Assembly: GCA_026389845.1 (NCBI GenBank)
Contig: JAPLHB010000092.1
Location: 1 to 50,557, forward strand
Source of the DNA: Chloroflexota bacterium
GTDB lineage: Bacteria; Chloroflexota; Anaerolineae; CG2-30-64-16
Direction: 5' to 3'
DNA: 50,557 nt
The notes beneath the pieces are model-generated. The model saw only the letters and a program-made list of their open reading frames with translations. It had not been told where the DNA came from and made no database searches. Positions 10,403 to 18,724 of the stretch are shown piece after piece; the first letter of the stretch is position 1; each line of letters opens with the position of its first letter. The position numbers and the translations under genes were made by a program.

Positions 10403-13066
10403 TTCGCCTCGCAACGCCTCCGCCGCCATCATTCGTCCCATGCGGATCGCCGGATAAACGCCTGCCAGGAGCGCGGCGACGATCGCCAGGATCACCGCCT
10501 GGATGAAGATGGCCGGGTCGGCGTGGAGTTGCAGCGTCCAGCCGAACGAGCGGCGGTTGATGATGTAGATCAAGATCAGCGCCAGGGCCAAGCCGGTGGG
10601 CAACGCCAGCACGCCGGCGACCGCGCCCATCAGCCCGGTTTCCAGCAGCACCACCCCGCGTATCTGCCGCACGGTAAGGCCGATGGCGCGGAGCAAGCCC
10701 AGTTCGCGGCCCCGCTCCAGTTGCAGCGAGAGGAGCGCGCTCAGCACGCCGATGAACGCCACGGCCGCGGCCAGCAGTTGCAGCGCGCCGGTGATCGCAA
10801 AAGCGCGGTCGAAGATGGCCAGCGCCTCGTCCCGCAAGGCCGCGTTGGGCCGCACCAGGACGGCCTGGCCGCCCGCCAGCGCATCCTGCAGGCCCCGGAC
10901 GTTCGCATCCACCGATTCGCCCGGCCTCAGCACCATGAGGCTGGCCGTGACCGCCCGATCAGCCCAGAACGAGCGATAGAGGTCGAGCGCCATCATCACC
11001 GTGCCCTGGCTGTTCGAGTAATCGCGGTAGATGCCCGCGACCGGGAACGCCTGCGGGCCGCGGTCGGTGAAGAGCGTGACCACCGCGCCGCGGGCGGGCA
11101 GGTTAAGGCGGACGGCCAGCGGCTCGCTCGCCAGCACCGCGCCGTTTTGCACCGCCCGTGCCAGATCGGCGCGGGAGCCATCGGTCGAGACGAAGATGCG
11201 CGGCCTGGTGAAATCCTGGTCGGAGACGGCCGCCACCGCGACCGGGCCGGCGGGCGACGAAACGTCCACCGAGCGGAGCACGTCCCAACGCGCCGCGGCG
11301 GGCCACTGCGCCACCACGTCGAGCACGGCCGGGTCGAGCGGCGCGGAGGAACGGGTGGCCGTCACGCCCGGCGCCGAGACGTAGATATCGCCCCTGAGGG
11401 TCTGGCCAAGCCACGAGACGACCGTGGTGCGGAAGCTGCCGACCATCAACCCCACGCCGACGGTGACGGAGACGGCGATCATCAAGCTGGCGATGGCGAT
11501 CGCGGTACGGCTGAGCGCGCCGGTCACGCTGCGCGGGGCCATCCGTCCCAGCACGCCGAAGAGGCGGCTCGTGACCGGGGTCACGCCACCGAGCAGGCCG
11601 AGGGTGACGACCGGGGACAACAGCGCAAAGCCGATGGTCACGAAGAAGATGCCGGCGAAGCTGATCACCAGGCTTTTCGTCGGGATCGCCAGCAGTCCGC
11701 CGCCCGCGGCCAGCCCGATCAGCCCGGCGGCCGCTGTGATGGGCACGCCGCGGCGTGCGGTTTCCTCCAACCCGGAACGGGCGAGGGCCAGCCGCGGGGG
11801 CACGATCGCGGCCTCCCACGCGGGCAGGCTGGCCGAGGCCAGCGTCGCGGCCATACCCAGCAGCGCGCCCTTGACCAGGCTCTCCGGTGCAATCGTCACC
11901 CCGCGTACCGTCACCACGAAGTAGAGGTCGTTGATCGTCTGCGTCACCAGCCGCACCGCGCCCTGGCCGAGCAGGACGCCCAGCCCCAGCCCCAGGCTGA
12001 CCCCGATAGCGCCGACGACCGCGGCCTCGCTCAGCACCAGCACGCCGACCTCGCCCTGCGTCACGCCCAGGCAACGCAGCGTGCCGAAGAGCGGTCGCCG
12101 CTGCACCACCGAGAAGGTCATGCTGTTGTAGATCAAAAACATGCCGACGACCAGCGCCAGCAGGCTGAGCGCGGTCAAGTTGGTGCGGAACGCCGCGGTC
12201 ATCTCCGCCAACGCGCCAGAACGCACCGCCACGGGCACGATCTGTGCGTCGGGTGGCAGCAGACCTCGAAGGTTTGGCAAACCTTCGAGGTCTGCCTCGC
12301 GAAGAATCAAATCAATGTGATCCAACCGCCCCACCCGCCCGGTGATCTCCTGCGCGGTGGCGATGTCGGCCAGGATCAAGCCATCCAAGGCGCGACGACT
12401 GAGCGCATCCGCGGGGTGCAGCAGCCCGGCGATGAAGCCGGCCGATTGCCGCCCGCCCGCATCGAGCGCCACCCGATCACCGATCTTCAGCCCGTAGTCG
12501 GTCGCCAGGCCCTCCGAGATCAGCAGCGCGCCGGGCTGGGTGAGGAAGGAGATGAGCTGTGAGATGGCGACGCCGTTCACCTCTCCCCCAGCTCCTCCTC
12601 TGGCGCCTACCTCTCCCCCGACCCCTCCCCTGTCAGGGGAGGGGAGCATCACTCCCCCCTTCCCTGCGAGGGAAGGGGGGCTGGGAGGGTTAGGTGACAC
12701 CAAATAGGACCGAAACGGCGCCTCCGCGAACGGATCCACGCCGAGCAGTTGGATCGGCCGGCCGCCGAGTTGGGGCGAGGTGATGAAGTCGGTCACGATC
12801 GGCGCGGCATCTCGGATCGCGCCGGCAGTGCGCAGCCGCGCGTAGAGCGTCTCGTCCAGCCCGGTCGGGCCGCCGACGATCTGGTGAGTGGCGCGGCCGG
12901 CGATGGCGTCGGTGCTCAGGTCGAACGCGCGGCTGGCCGCGCTGTTCGCCAGGTCAATGGCTACCATCACCGCCACGCCGAGGGTGATGCCGACGATCAT
13001 CAGCACGGTCTGCCAGGGGTGGCGCAGCAGGTAGCGCCAGCCAACGTTGCGCAGGGCGCGGCTCAT
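10400..13066 (-). CDS. FtsX-type ABC transporter permease, double domain
   Basis: An 888-residue permease of the MacB/FtsX class, which uses ATP hydrolysis to drive periplasmic or outer-surface steps such as lipoprotein or lipid export. It has one N-terminal membrane segment (about 18-38), a large extracytoplasmic region, then two FtsX modules with groups of three to four hydrophobic helices (from about 285 and about 760). GAGAGG precedes the start. Two foreign-looking inserts are in frame: residues about 122-162, encoded by GC-rich palindromes, and about 258-269, the 33-bp palindrome. Neighbours are its ATPase (upstream) and the AttH-like protein (downstream). Confidence 0.88.
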   Translation of the reverse strand: MSRALRNVGWRYLLRHPWQTVLMIVGITLGVAVMVAIDLANSAASRAFDLSTDAIAGRATHQIVGGPTGLDETLYARLRTAGAIRDAAPIVTDFITSPQLGGRPIQLLGVDPFAEAPFRSYLVSPNPPSPPSLAGKGGVMLPSPDRGGVGGEVGARGGAGGEVNGVAISQLISFLTQPGALLISEGLATDYGLKIGDRVALDAGGRQSAGFIAGLLHPADALSRRALDGLILADIATAQEITGRVGRLDHIDLILREADLEGLPNLRGLLPPDAQIVPVAVRSGALAEMTAAFRTNLTALSLLALVVGMFLIYNSMTFSVVQRRPLFGTLRCLGVTQGEVGVLVLSEAAVVGAIGVSLGLGLGVLLGQGAVRLVTQTINDLYFVVTVRGVTIAPESLVKGALLGMAATLASASLPAWEAAIVPPRLALARSGLEETARRGVPITAAAGLIGLAAGGGLLAIPTKSLVISFAGIFFVTIGFALLSPVVTLGLLGGVTPVTSRLFGVLGRMAPRSVTGALSRTAIAIASLMIAVSVTVGVGLMVGSFRTTVVSWLGQTLRGDIYVSAPGVTATRSSAPLDPAVLDVVAQWPAAARWDVLRSVDVSSPAGPVAVAAVSDQDFTRPRIFVSTDGSRADLARAVQNGAVLASEPLAVRLNLPARGAVVTLFTDRGPQAFPVAGIYRDYSNSQGTVMMALDLYRSFWADRAVTASLMVLRPGESVDANVRGLQDALAGGQAVLVRPNAALRDEALAIFDRAFAITGALQLLAAAVAFIGVLSALLSLQLERGRELGLLRAIGLTVRQIRGVVLLETGLMGAVAGVLALPTGLALALILIYIINRRSFGWTLQLHADPAIFIQAVILAIVAALLAGVYPAIRMGRMMAAEALRGE
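12261..12293. repeat. 33-bp in-frame palindrome, copy 2 (in FtsX permease)
   Basis: Arms AGACCTCGAAGGTTT and AAACCTTCGAGGTCT with spacer ggc. Read on the minus strand it begins at a third codon position, as the other copies do in their genes. Confidence 0.9.
12580..12702. repeat. GC-rich palindrome pair inside FtsX permease
   Basis: Two palindromes: CCCCTCCCCTG with CAGGGGAGGGG (12622-12644), and CCCCCCTTCCCT with AGGGAAGGGGGG (12654-12680). They encode a Gly/Pro/Ser-rich insert of about 40 residues in the extracytoplasmic part of the permease. Confidence 0.8.
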
Positions 13067-13089
13067 CGGGCGATCCTCTCATTTGGATA

Positions 13090-13190
13090 TGACGATGGGA
13101 CGCGGACGACGCGGAGTGCGCGGAGAACACGGATAAAACCTGGATTTGGCCGCGTCATCCGCGTTCTCCGTTCTCGTCTGCGTTCACGGC
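13090..13190. repeat. Inverted word array between ABC ATPase and permease
   Basis: Left arm words gacgcggagtgcgcggagaa and right arm atccgcgttctccgttctc are complementary at word level. The last codons of the ATPase gene (encoding NADENGERG) are read from it. Confidence 0.7.
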
Positions 13191-13949
13191 TCGTCTGTCG
13201 CGGGCGACCGCCGTCGTAAACCCCGGTCGGAACGCGGGATCGTGTTCTAGCTTGCCATCGCGCAGGTGAAACACCCGGTCGGCGCGGCTGGCCGATTCGG
13301 GGCTGTGCGTGACCATGAGCAGATTCTTGCCCGCGTGGCGCGTGAGCCGGTCGAGCAGGGCCAGGACGCTTTCGCCGGTCCCCTCGTCCAGGTTGCCGGT
13401 CGGCTCGTCGGCCAGCAGAAGCAGCGGATCATGGATGAGCGCGCGGGCAATCGCGATGCGTTGCTGCTCGCCGCCGGAGAGCTTATCGGGGAAGGTCGCG
13501 GCACGGTCGAGGAGGCCCACCGCGTCGAGCAGCGGCTCGGCCGCCGCGCGTGCGACCTTCGGCGCCGTGCCGCCCAGTTCCAGGGGCAAGGTCACATTCT
13601 CCAGCACCGAAAGGGTCGGGATCAGGTTGAAGAATTGAAAGACGAACCCGATATGGCGGCGCCGGAAGAGGGTGCGCTCCCGCTCGGCCATGTGCGTCAA
13701 CTCCTGGTCGCCCACCCAGATTTCGCCCGCATCGGCCCGGTCAATGCCGCTGATCAGGTTGAGCAACGTGCTCTTGCCGCTGCCACTGCGACCCAACAAC
13801 GCCACGAACTCGCCGCGGCCGAACTCCGCCGACGCGTTTTCCAGCACCACGCGGCGGCGGTTGCCCTCCTGATAGGCCTTCGACAGGCCGGCGAGTCGAA
13901 TGAAGGCCGGTTCCAGGCGCGTGGTCTGATCCGATCGAGATGACGTCAT
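13155..13949 (-). CDS. ABC transporter ATP-binding protein (MacB/LolD type)
   Basis: A 264-residue nucleotide-binding subunit. Walker A is [17 protein letters not shown] at about residues 51-67, with Q-loop [13 protein letters not shown], signature [15 protein letters not shown], Walker [13 protein letters not shown] and H-loop MVTHSPE. The [14 protein letters not shown] pattern and NLDEGTG after Walker B are typical of the LolD/MacB group. It precedes the FtsX permease by 88 bp and should form the complex with it. ATG 13949 gives the usual family length; the ribosome-binding site is weak (AAAAAG), so the start is less certain. The final residues come from a repeat array. Confidence 0.92.
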   Translation of the reverse strand: MTSSRSDQTTRLEPAFIRLAGLSKAYQEGNRRRVVLENASAEFGRGEFVALLGRSGSGKSTLLNLISGIDRADAGEIWVGDQELTHMAERERTLFRRRHIGFVFQFFNLIPTLSVLENVTLPLELGGTAPKVARAAAEPLLDAVGLLDRAATFPDKLSGGEQQRIAIARALIHDPLLLLADEPTGNLDEGTGESVLALLDRLTRHAGKNLLMVTHSPESASRADRVFHLRDGKLEHDPAFRPGFTTAVARDRRAVNADENGERG

Positions 13950-14073
13950 TGCTTTTTCATCACACCTTGAAACAATCCAGGCCGGAGTTTTCCACCCTGC
14001 CAGCGGTGGGGCAGTAAGCCATCGCCCAAAGCTGGACAAACCTTAGACAAGGCGAGGTGGCGTTTTTCAGCCG

Positions 14074-14118
14074 TCAAAAACAACAAATCCTCCGCGGGCA
14101 CGAGTATCCGTGGAGGAT
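14074..14118 (-). terminator. Rho-independent terminator after iorB
   Basis: Read on the minus strand, ATCCTCCACGG pairs with CCGCGGAGGAT (one mismatch) around a 10-base loop, followed by TTTGTTGTTTTTG. It lies 39 bp past the iorB stop codon. Confidence 0.75.
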
Positions 14119-14156
14119 CTATTCTTGGACGGCAATTAGCCAACTCGTATTTCCGC

Positions 14157-14765
14157 CTACACTGTCTCTCGCCCCGCCTGAAACGCCTTTCGGTTCAGCT
14201 CCACGTACTTCGCGGGCACGCGGCCTTCGATCACCTTCAGCCACGCCTCCGGTGTCAGCTCAGGCCGGGCCAGGCCCGCGGCCTCGATCAGCGCGGAGAG
14301 CGCGCCGAGCAGGACAACGTTGGCGGCGCGAGAGTTGCCCAGTTCGCCGGCGATACATTCGCCGTCCACGTAGACAGCCTTGTCCGTGACCTCCGCGATC
14401 TTAGCTCGCAGCCGGTCGTCGTCCGGGTAGGACTGGCCGCCGGAGGTGACTGTGATCGGCTCGATGGCCTGCAGGTTGATCACGGCCAACGCACCGGCGC
14501 GGAGCTGATTCAGGTTGCGCAGCGCCTCAGCCTTCTCGAACGCCAGGTAGACGTCCACTTCGCCCGCGCCCACCAACGGCGAATAGACGATCTTGCCCCA
14601 GCGCACGAAGCTGGTGACGCTGCCCCCGCGCTGCGACATGCCATGCACCTCGGCCTGCTTGGCCTGATACCCCGCGGCCATGCCCACGTTCACGAGCACG
14701 TCCGCCGCCAGGATCGTGCCCTGCCCGCCGACGCCGGCGAGGAGGAAGTTGATGGTGTCTTTCAT
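14157..14765 (-). CDS. iorB: Indolepyruvate:ferredoxin oxidoreductase beta subunit
   Basis: Smaller subunit of the enzyme that oxidatively decarboxylates arylpyruvates from aromatic amino-acid transamination to aryl-acetyl-CoA with reduced ferredoxin. The 202 residues begin INFLLAGVGGQGTILAADVL, the gamma-type domain motif, followed by EVHGMSQRGGSVTSFVRWG, which is diagnostic for IorB. It is downstream of iorA on the same strand, separated by an inverted word array of about 75 bp, and ends in a good terminator. Confidence 0.93.
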   Translation of the reverse strand: MKDTINFLLAGVGGQGTILAADVLVNVGMAAGYQAKQAEVHGMSQRGGSVTSFVRWGKIVYSPLVGAGEVDVYLAFEKAEALRNLNQLRAGALAVINLQAIEPITVTSGGQSYPDDDRLRAKIAEVTDKAVYVDGECIAGELGNSRAANVVLLGALSALIEAAGLARPELTPEAWLKVIEGRVPAKYVELNRKAFQAGRETV

Positions 14766-14791
14766 GGTTGACTCTTGTTCCTATCTGATCC

Positions 14792-14867
14792 TCGTGCTGC
14801 GTGATACGTGCAGCGTGATTTTCCTGACGAGAAGATCTCACGTAGCACGCATCACGGATCACGCAGC
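14792..14867. repeat. Inverted word array between iorA and iorB
   Basis: Left arm gtgctgcgtgatacgtg, right arm cacgtagcacgcatcacg. The iorA stop codon is inside the right arm. It could form a strong hairpin in the iorAB message. Confidence 0.85.
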
Positions 14868-16718
14868 GGGCCGGAAGCTAATCGCGTCCCGCGGACACAC
14901 CTGCGCGCACACCTCGCACCCCGTGCAGAGCGACGCGTCGATCAGTGCTTTGGGGCGTTGTGTCTTCTCGTCCAGTTCATCGCTCTTCAAGATGGCCGGG
15001 CAGCCGATGCGGAAACAGAGGGTGCAGCCGTTGCATTTGTCGGCCAGCACCACCAGCGGAACCCACCGCTTGCGCGCTTCCGGCAGCAGGGCGCATGGCT
15101 CTTCGGTGATCAGTACGGCCGGCTCGTCCAGTTTCAGGTATTCCTTGAGGGTTTTCTCGATCTCGTCCACATGGAAAGCCGGAACGGTCTTGACGTGCTT
15201 CACGCCGAGCGCGCGCACCAGCGGCTCCAACTCGATCCGCGGCGCGGTCTTGCCCATCAAGGTGTGACCTGTGCCGGGGTTCTCCTGGTGGCCGGTCATG
15301 CCGGTCACGCGGTTGTCCATGATGATCGTGACCACGTTGCTCTGGTTGTAGACCACGTTCGCCAGCGCGGGCAGGCCGGTGTGGAAGAAGGTCGAGTCGC
15401 CGATGACGGCCACGTGGCGCTCCGAGCTGCCTGCCTTGACCGCGCCGTGCGCCACCGCGATCCCCGCGCCCATGCAGCCGCAGGAGTGGATGGCGCTGAG
15501 CGGCGGGATCAGCCCCAGGGTGTAGCAACCGATGTCGCCGTTGACCGGCACCTTGAGTTTGTTGAGGATGTAGAACGCGCCGCGGTGCGGGCAGCCGGCG
15601 CAGAGCACGGGCGGGCGGCCGGGCAGCGGGCCGACGTCCACCGCGGGCAGCGTCACGTGCAACGCCGCGGGCAGCAGACCGGCCTTGATCGCGCTCTCGC
15701 GCACTACGCGCGGGTCGAACTCGCCGATCAACGAGAAGATGCTCTTGCCCTCGCATGGGATCCCCATGAGCTTGACGGCTTCTTCGATGAACGGGTCCAG
15801 TTCCTCGATCACGATCAGCCGATCCACCGACGCGGCGAAGTTACGGATCAGCTTTTCGGGCAGAGGCCAGGTCATGCCCAGCTTCAACACTGCCGCGTTC
15901 GAGAAGACCTCTTTGGCATACTGATAGGCCACGCCCGCGGTGATGATGCCGAGGCCGCGGTCTCCCGGCTCTATGCGGTTGAACGGGTAGGTCTCCGCGA
16001 ACTCTGCGACCGCGCGGATGCGCACCTCGATGACCGGATGGCGCTTGACCGCGTTGCTGGGCACCATGACGTATTTGGCCGGGTTGCGGGGAAACGTGCG
16101 GATTGTAGATTGCAGATTGCAGATTGCGGATTGTCCAACTGCCATTCGCACATTTGCTGATTCGTCATTCGCTGATTTACTGATTCGCTGATTCGCTGAT
16201 TCGCCCAGTTCCACCGCGCTCGTCGAATGACACACGCGCGTGGTCAGGCGGAGCAACACCGGCGTGTCGAACCGCTCGCTCAGCTCGAACGCGGCGATGG
16301 TCAGGTCTTTGGCCTCCTGGCTATCGCTCGGCTCCAGGCAGGGGACGCGGCCGAATTTGGCGAACATCCGGTTGTCCTGCTCGTTCTGGCTGGAGTGCAT
16401 GGCCGGGTCGTCGGCGGTGACGATCACCAGGCCCGCCTCGATGCCGGTCATGGATGCGTACATGAAGGAATCGGCCGCCACGTTGAGACCGACATGTTTC
16501 ATGGTCGCCAGGGCGCGCCGGCCCATATACGCCGCGCCGACGGCCACGTCCACCGCGACCTTCTCGTTGGTGGCCCATTCGGCGTAGACGTTGGGGAAAC
16601 GGGCGAACTCTTCGAGAATCTCGGTGGAAGGGGTGCCGGGGTAGGCCGAGGCCACAGCCACGCCCGCCTCCCACGCGCCGCGGGCCACGGCTTCGTTGCC
16701 GGAAAGAAGTCGGATCAC
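14859..16718 (-). CDS. iorA: Indolepyruvate:ferredoxin oxidoreductase alpha subunit
   Basis: Large 619-residue subunit with pyrimidine- and pyrophosphate-binding thiamine diphosphate domains and a C-terminal 2x[4Fe-4S] ferredoxin. The N-terminus has LLSGNEAVARGAWEAGV and AYPGTPSTEI; the TPP region has GDIGCYTLG and CGCMGAGIAVAHG; the C-terminus has CNGCTLCFRIGCPAI and CTGCEVCAQVCPRD clusters. GTG start with GGAGG six bases upstream. Residues about 172-207 are a run of repeated words inserted in frame just before the FPRNPAKYVMVP segment, absent from the ordinary family pattern. Confidence 0.94.
   Translation of the reverse strand: MIRLLSGNEAVARGAWEAGVAVASAYPGTPSTEILEEFARFPNVYAEWATNEKVAVDVAVGAAYMGRRALATMKHVGLNVAADSFMYASMTGIEAGLVIVTADDPAMHSSQNEQDNRMFAKFGRVPCLEPSDSQEAKDLTIAAFELSERFDTPVLLRLTTRVCHSTSAVELGESANQRISKSANDESANVRMAVGQSAICNLQSTIRTFPRNPAKYVMVPSNAVKRHPVIEVRIRAVAEFAETYPFNRIEPGDRGLGIITAGVAYQYAKEVFSNAAVLKLGMTWPLPEKLIRNFAASVDRLIVIEELDPFIEEAVKLMGIPCEGKSIFSLIGEFDPRVVRESAIKAGLLPAALHVTLPAVDVGPLPGRPPVLCAGCPHRGAFYILNKLKVPVNGDIGCYTLGLIPPLSAIHSCGCMGAGIAVAHGAVKAGSSERHVAVIGDSTFFHTGLPALANVVYNQSNVVTIIMDNRVTGMTGHQENPGTGHTLMGKTAPRIELEPLVRALGVKHVKTVPAFHVDEIEKTLKEYLKLDEPAVLITEEPCALLPEARKRWVPLVVLADKCNGCTLCFRIGCPAILKSDELDEKTQRPKALIDASLCTGCEVCAQVCPRDAISFRPAA
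16099..16203. repeat. Word array inside iorA
   Basis: Two word types in tandem, gattgcagattgcggattg and gctgattcgctgattc, read in frame on the minus strand as a Ser/Asn/Gln-rich insert. The second word is the complement of the gaatcagc word in XDH. Confidence 0.85.
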
Positions 16719-17035
16719 GTCTTACCTCCATTGGTAGACAAGTAGACAAGGAGGTGGACTGAAGGGTCTCCCTGTCATGTCCACCAGATAGTTTATCTGA
16801 GTTTTGGGATGCGTGCCATGACGCGGGTCAGGTCAGAAAGTGCACCCTCCGAGTCGCGCAGGACAGGATTTCACTCACGGTGTTTGACAAAAATCCCCAC
16901 GTAAAGTATGATACCCCCTGTCGAACGAGACGCCGCGCGTCTCGCCGGAAGTTTCGCACGATGCCGTCTCGGCTACGCAGTTCGCCGGGGCGGCACTTTT
17001 GTTTCAACCCGCAATACGCAATACGGAACACACCC
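16719..17035. other. Divergent intergenic region iorA/rnj
   Basis: Holds the iorA ribosome-binding site, a short one-armed tagacaag array near 16737-16757, the rnj promoter and a leader hairpin. I see no small gene. No convincing iorA promoter was found by eye. Confidence 0.6.
16885..16913 (+). promoter_or_regulatory. Sigma-70-type promoter of rnj
   Basis: TTGACA, 17-base spacer, TATGAT: a near-consensus pair. Expected start near 16920, giving a leader of about 115 bases with a hairpin (CGAGACGC / GCGTCTCG, 16926-16944) that could serve autoregulation, as known for RNase transcripts. Confidence 0.8.
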
Positions 17036-18694
17036 ATGACTAATACACTCCGCCTCATCCCCCTCGGCGGCCTGGGGGAAATCGGCAAAAATATGCTACT
17101 CTTTGAGTTTGGCCGCGACATCATCGTCGTAGATGCGGGGATCATGTTCCCCGAACACGACATGTGGGGCATTGACGTGGTCATCCCCGACTTCGGCTAC
17201 CTGCGGGACAAGGCCGACCGGGTGCGTGGCATCGTCATCACCCACGGGCACGAGGATCACGTCGGCGCGCTGCCCTATCTCCTGGGCGACGTGCTGCCGA
17301 TCGCCACGCCCATCTACGCCACACCGCTCGCCGCGGGGCTGATCGAGGCCAAATTGAGCGAATTTCCCGCCCTGGGCAAGCCGACGATCCGGCGCTTCAA
17401 GGCCGGCGAAGGCTTCCGCGTGGGCGCGTTCGAGGTCGAGTTCCTGGCGATCACCCACTCGATCCCCGACGGCGTGGGGCTGGCGATTCGCACGAGCGTC
17501 GGCACGGTGATCCACACCGGCGACTTCAAATTCGACTACACGCCCGTGCGCGGGGGCGGCCCGGGGTTCAGCCGGTTGGGGCAATTGGGCGCGCAGGGCG
17601 TGCTGGCGCTCCTCTCCGATTCGACCGGGGCCGAGCGCGCCGGCTACACCCCGTCGGAGGCACTCATCGAGCCGGCGTTCGACACGATCTTCCGCGAGGC
17701 TACCGGGCGCATCATCGTCGCCACCTTTGCCTCGCTGCTCAGCCGTGTGCAGCAGGTGATTGATGCAGCGCAGCGGCATAATCGCGTGGTGGCGCTGGCC
17801 GGTTACTCGATGCTCAAAACCACCGAGATCGCGCGCCAGCTCGGCCACCTGCAAGTGCCCTCCGGCGCGCTGGTGGAGCTGAACGAGGCGTTGCACCTGC
17901 CCGATGACCGCGTCGCGATCGTCACCACCGGCAGCCAGGGCCAGCCCGAAGCCGCGCTCGCACGCATGGCCGAGGGCACGCATCGCCAGATCGAGGTCAA
18001 GCCGGGCGACACCATCGTCCTCTCCTCCACGCCGATCCCGGGCAACGAGGAGGAAGTGGCGCGAGTCATCAACAAGTTGTTCGCCCGCGGGGCCAATGTG
18101 ATCTACCCACCGCTGGCGAACGTACACGTCTCGGGCCACGCCAGCCAGGAGGAGCAAAAGCTGATGCTGGCGCTCACCCGGCCGCGCTTCTTCGTGCCGG
18201 TACACGGCGAGCTGCGTCACCTCCACGCGCACGGCCGCCTGGCCCGGCAGATGGGCGTTGCAGCCGAGAACATCTTCATCCTGGAAAACGGCGCGGTGCT
18301 GGAACTGACGCGCGACTCGGCCCAGGTGGTCGAGCGCACGCCGAGCGGCAACATCTTCGTGGATGGGTCAGGCGTGGGCGACATCGGCCCTGCGGTGATG
18401 CGGGAACGCGAGGTGTTGGCCCGCGATGGCTTCGTGCTGGCGGTGGTGCCGGTCAGCCCCGCCACGGGCGAGGTAAGCGGCAAGCCGGAGCTGGTCTCGC
18501 GCGGCCTGGTCTACCTGCCGGAGAGCGGCGATCTGATGGAGCGCGCGGCCGAGCGGGCGTGGAGCGTCCTGCGCGTCGCCGGCAAGACCAAACGCCAGGC
18601 GATCATCGAGCGCACCCAAGAGGCCCTGAGCCGCTTCTTCTTCGAGGAGACGAAGCGCAAGCCGATGGTGGTCGTCGTGGTGACGGAGGGGTAA
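17036..18694 (+). CDS. rnj: Ribonuclease J
   Basis: Metallo-beta-lactamase/beta-CASP nuclease with 5'-3' exo- and endonuclease activity in RNA maturation and decay. LIPLGGLGEIGKNM opens the protein; the zinc motif HGHEDHVGALPYL is near 71-83, a second His in ITHSIPDGVGL, and the HTGDFKFD motif follows; the beta-CASP region has FASLLSRVQQVIDAA and the ANVHVSGHASQEE motif. 552 residues from ATG 17036 is the usual size; upstream in-frame codons would read through a word array and the hairpin leader. The Shine-Dalgarno is poor. Directly followed by the second hom. Confidence 0.94.
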   Translation: MTNTLRLIPLGGLGEIGKNMLLFEFGRDIIVVDAGIMFPEHDMWGIDVVIPDFGYLRDKADRVRGIVITHGHEDHVGALPYLLGDVLPIATPIYATPLAAGLIEAKLSEFPALGKPTIRRFKAGEGFRVGAFEVEFLAITHSIPDGVGLAIRTSVGTVIHTGDFKFDYTPVRGGGPGFSRLGQLGAQGVLALLSDSTGAERAGYTPSEALIEPAFDTIFREATGRIIVATFASLLSRVQQVIDAAQRHNRVVALAGYSMLKTTEIARQLGHLQVPSGALVELNEALHLPDDRVAIVTTGSQGQPEAALARMAEGTHRQIEVKPGDTIVLSSTPIPGNEEEVARVINKLFARGANVIYPPLANVHVSGHASQEEQKLMLALTRPRFFVPVHGELRHLHAHGRLARQMGVAAENIFILENGAVLELTRDSAQVVERTPSGNIFVDGSGVGDIGPAVMREREVLARDGFVLAVVPVSPATGEVSGKPELVSRGLVYLPESGDLMERAAERAWSVLRVAGKTKRQAIIERTQEALSRFFFEETKRKPMVVVVVTEG

Positions 18695-18724
18695 GGGCGG
18701 GTATAGATATTGGGGATTGGTAGC

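Noticed and set aside
10373..12562. 729-codon plus-strand frame opposite the FtsX permease
   Set aside because: Composition is dominated by Arg, His, Asp and Gln as expected from a mirrored GC-rich gene. The permease on the minus strand has clear membrane helices and domains.
14808..16160. Plus-strand frame opposite iorA
   Set aside because: Shadow of iorA; includes reading of the word arrays and has no motifs.
17096..18232. Minus-strand frame opposite rnj
   Set aside because: Shadow frame; RNase J motifs are on the plus strand.
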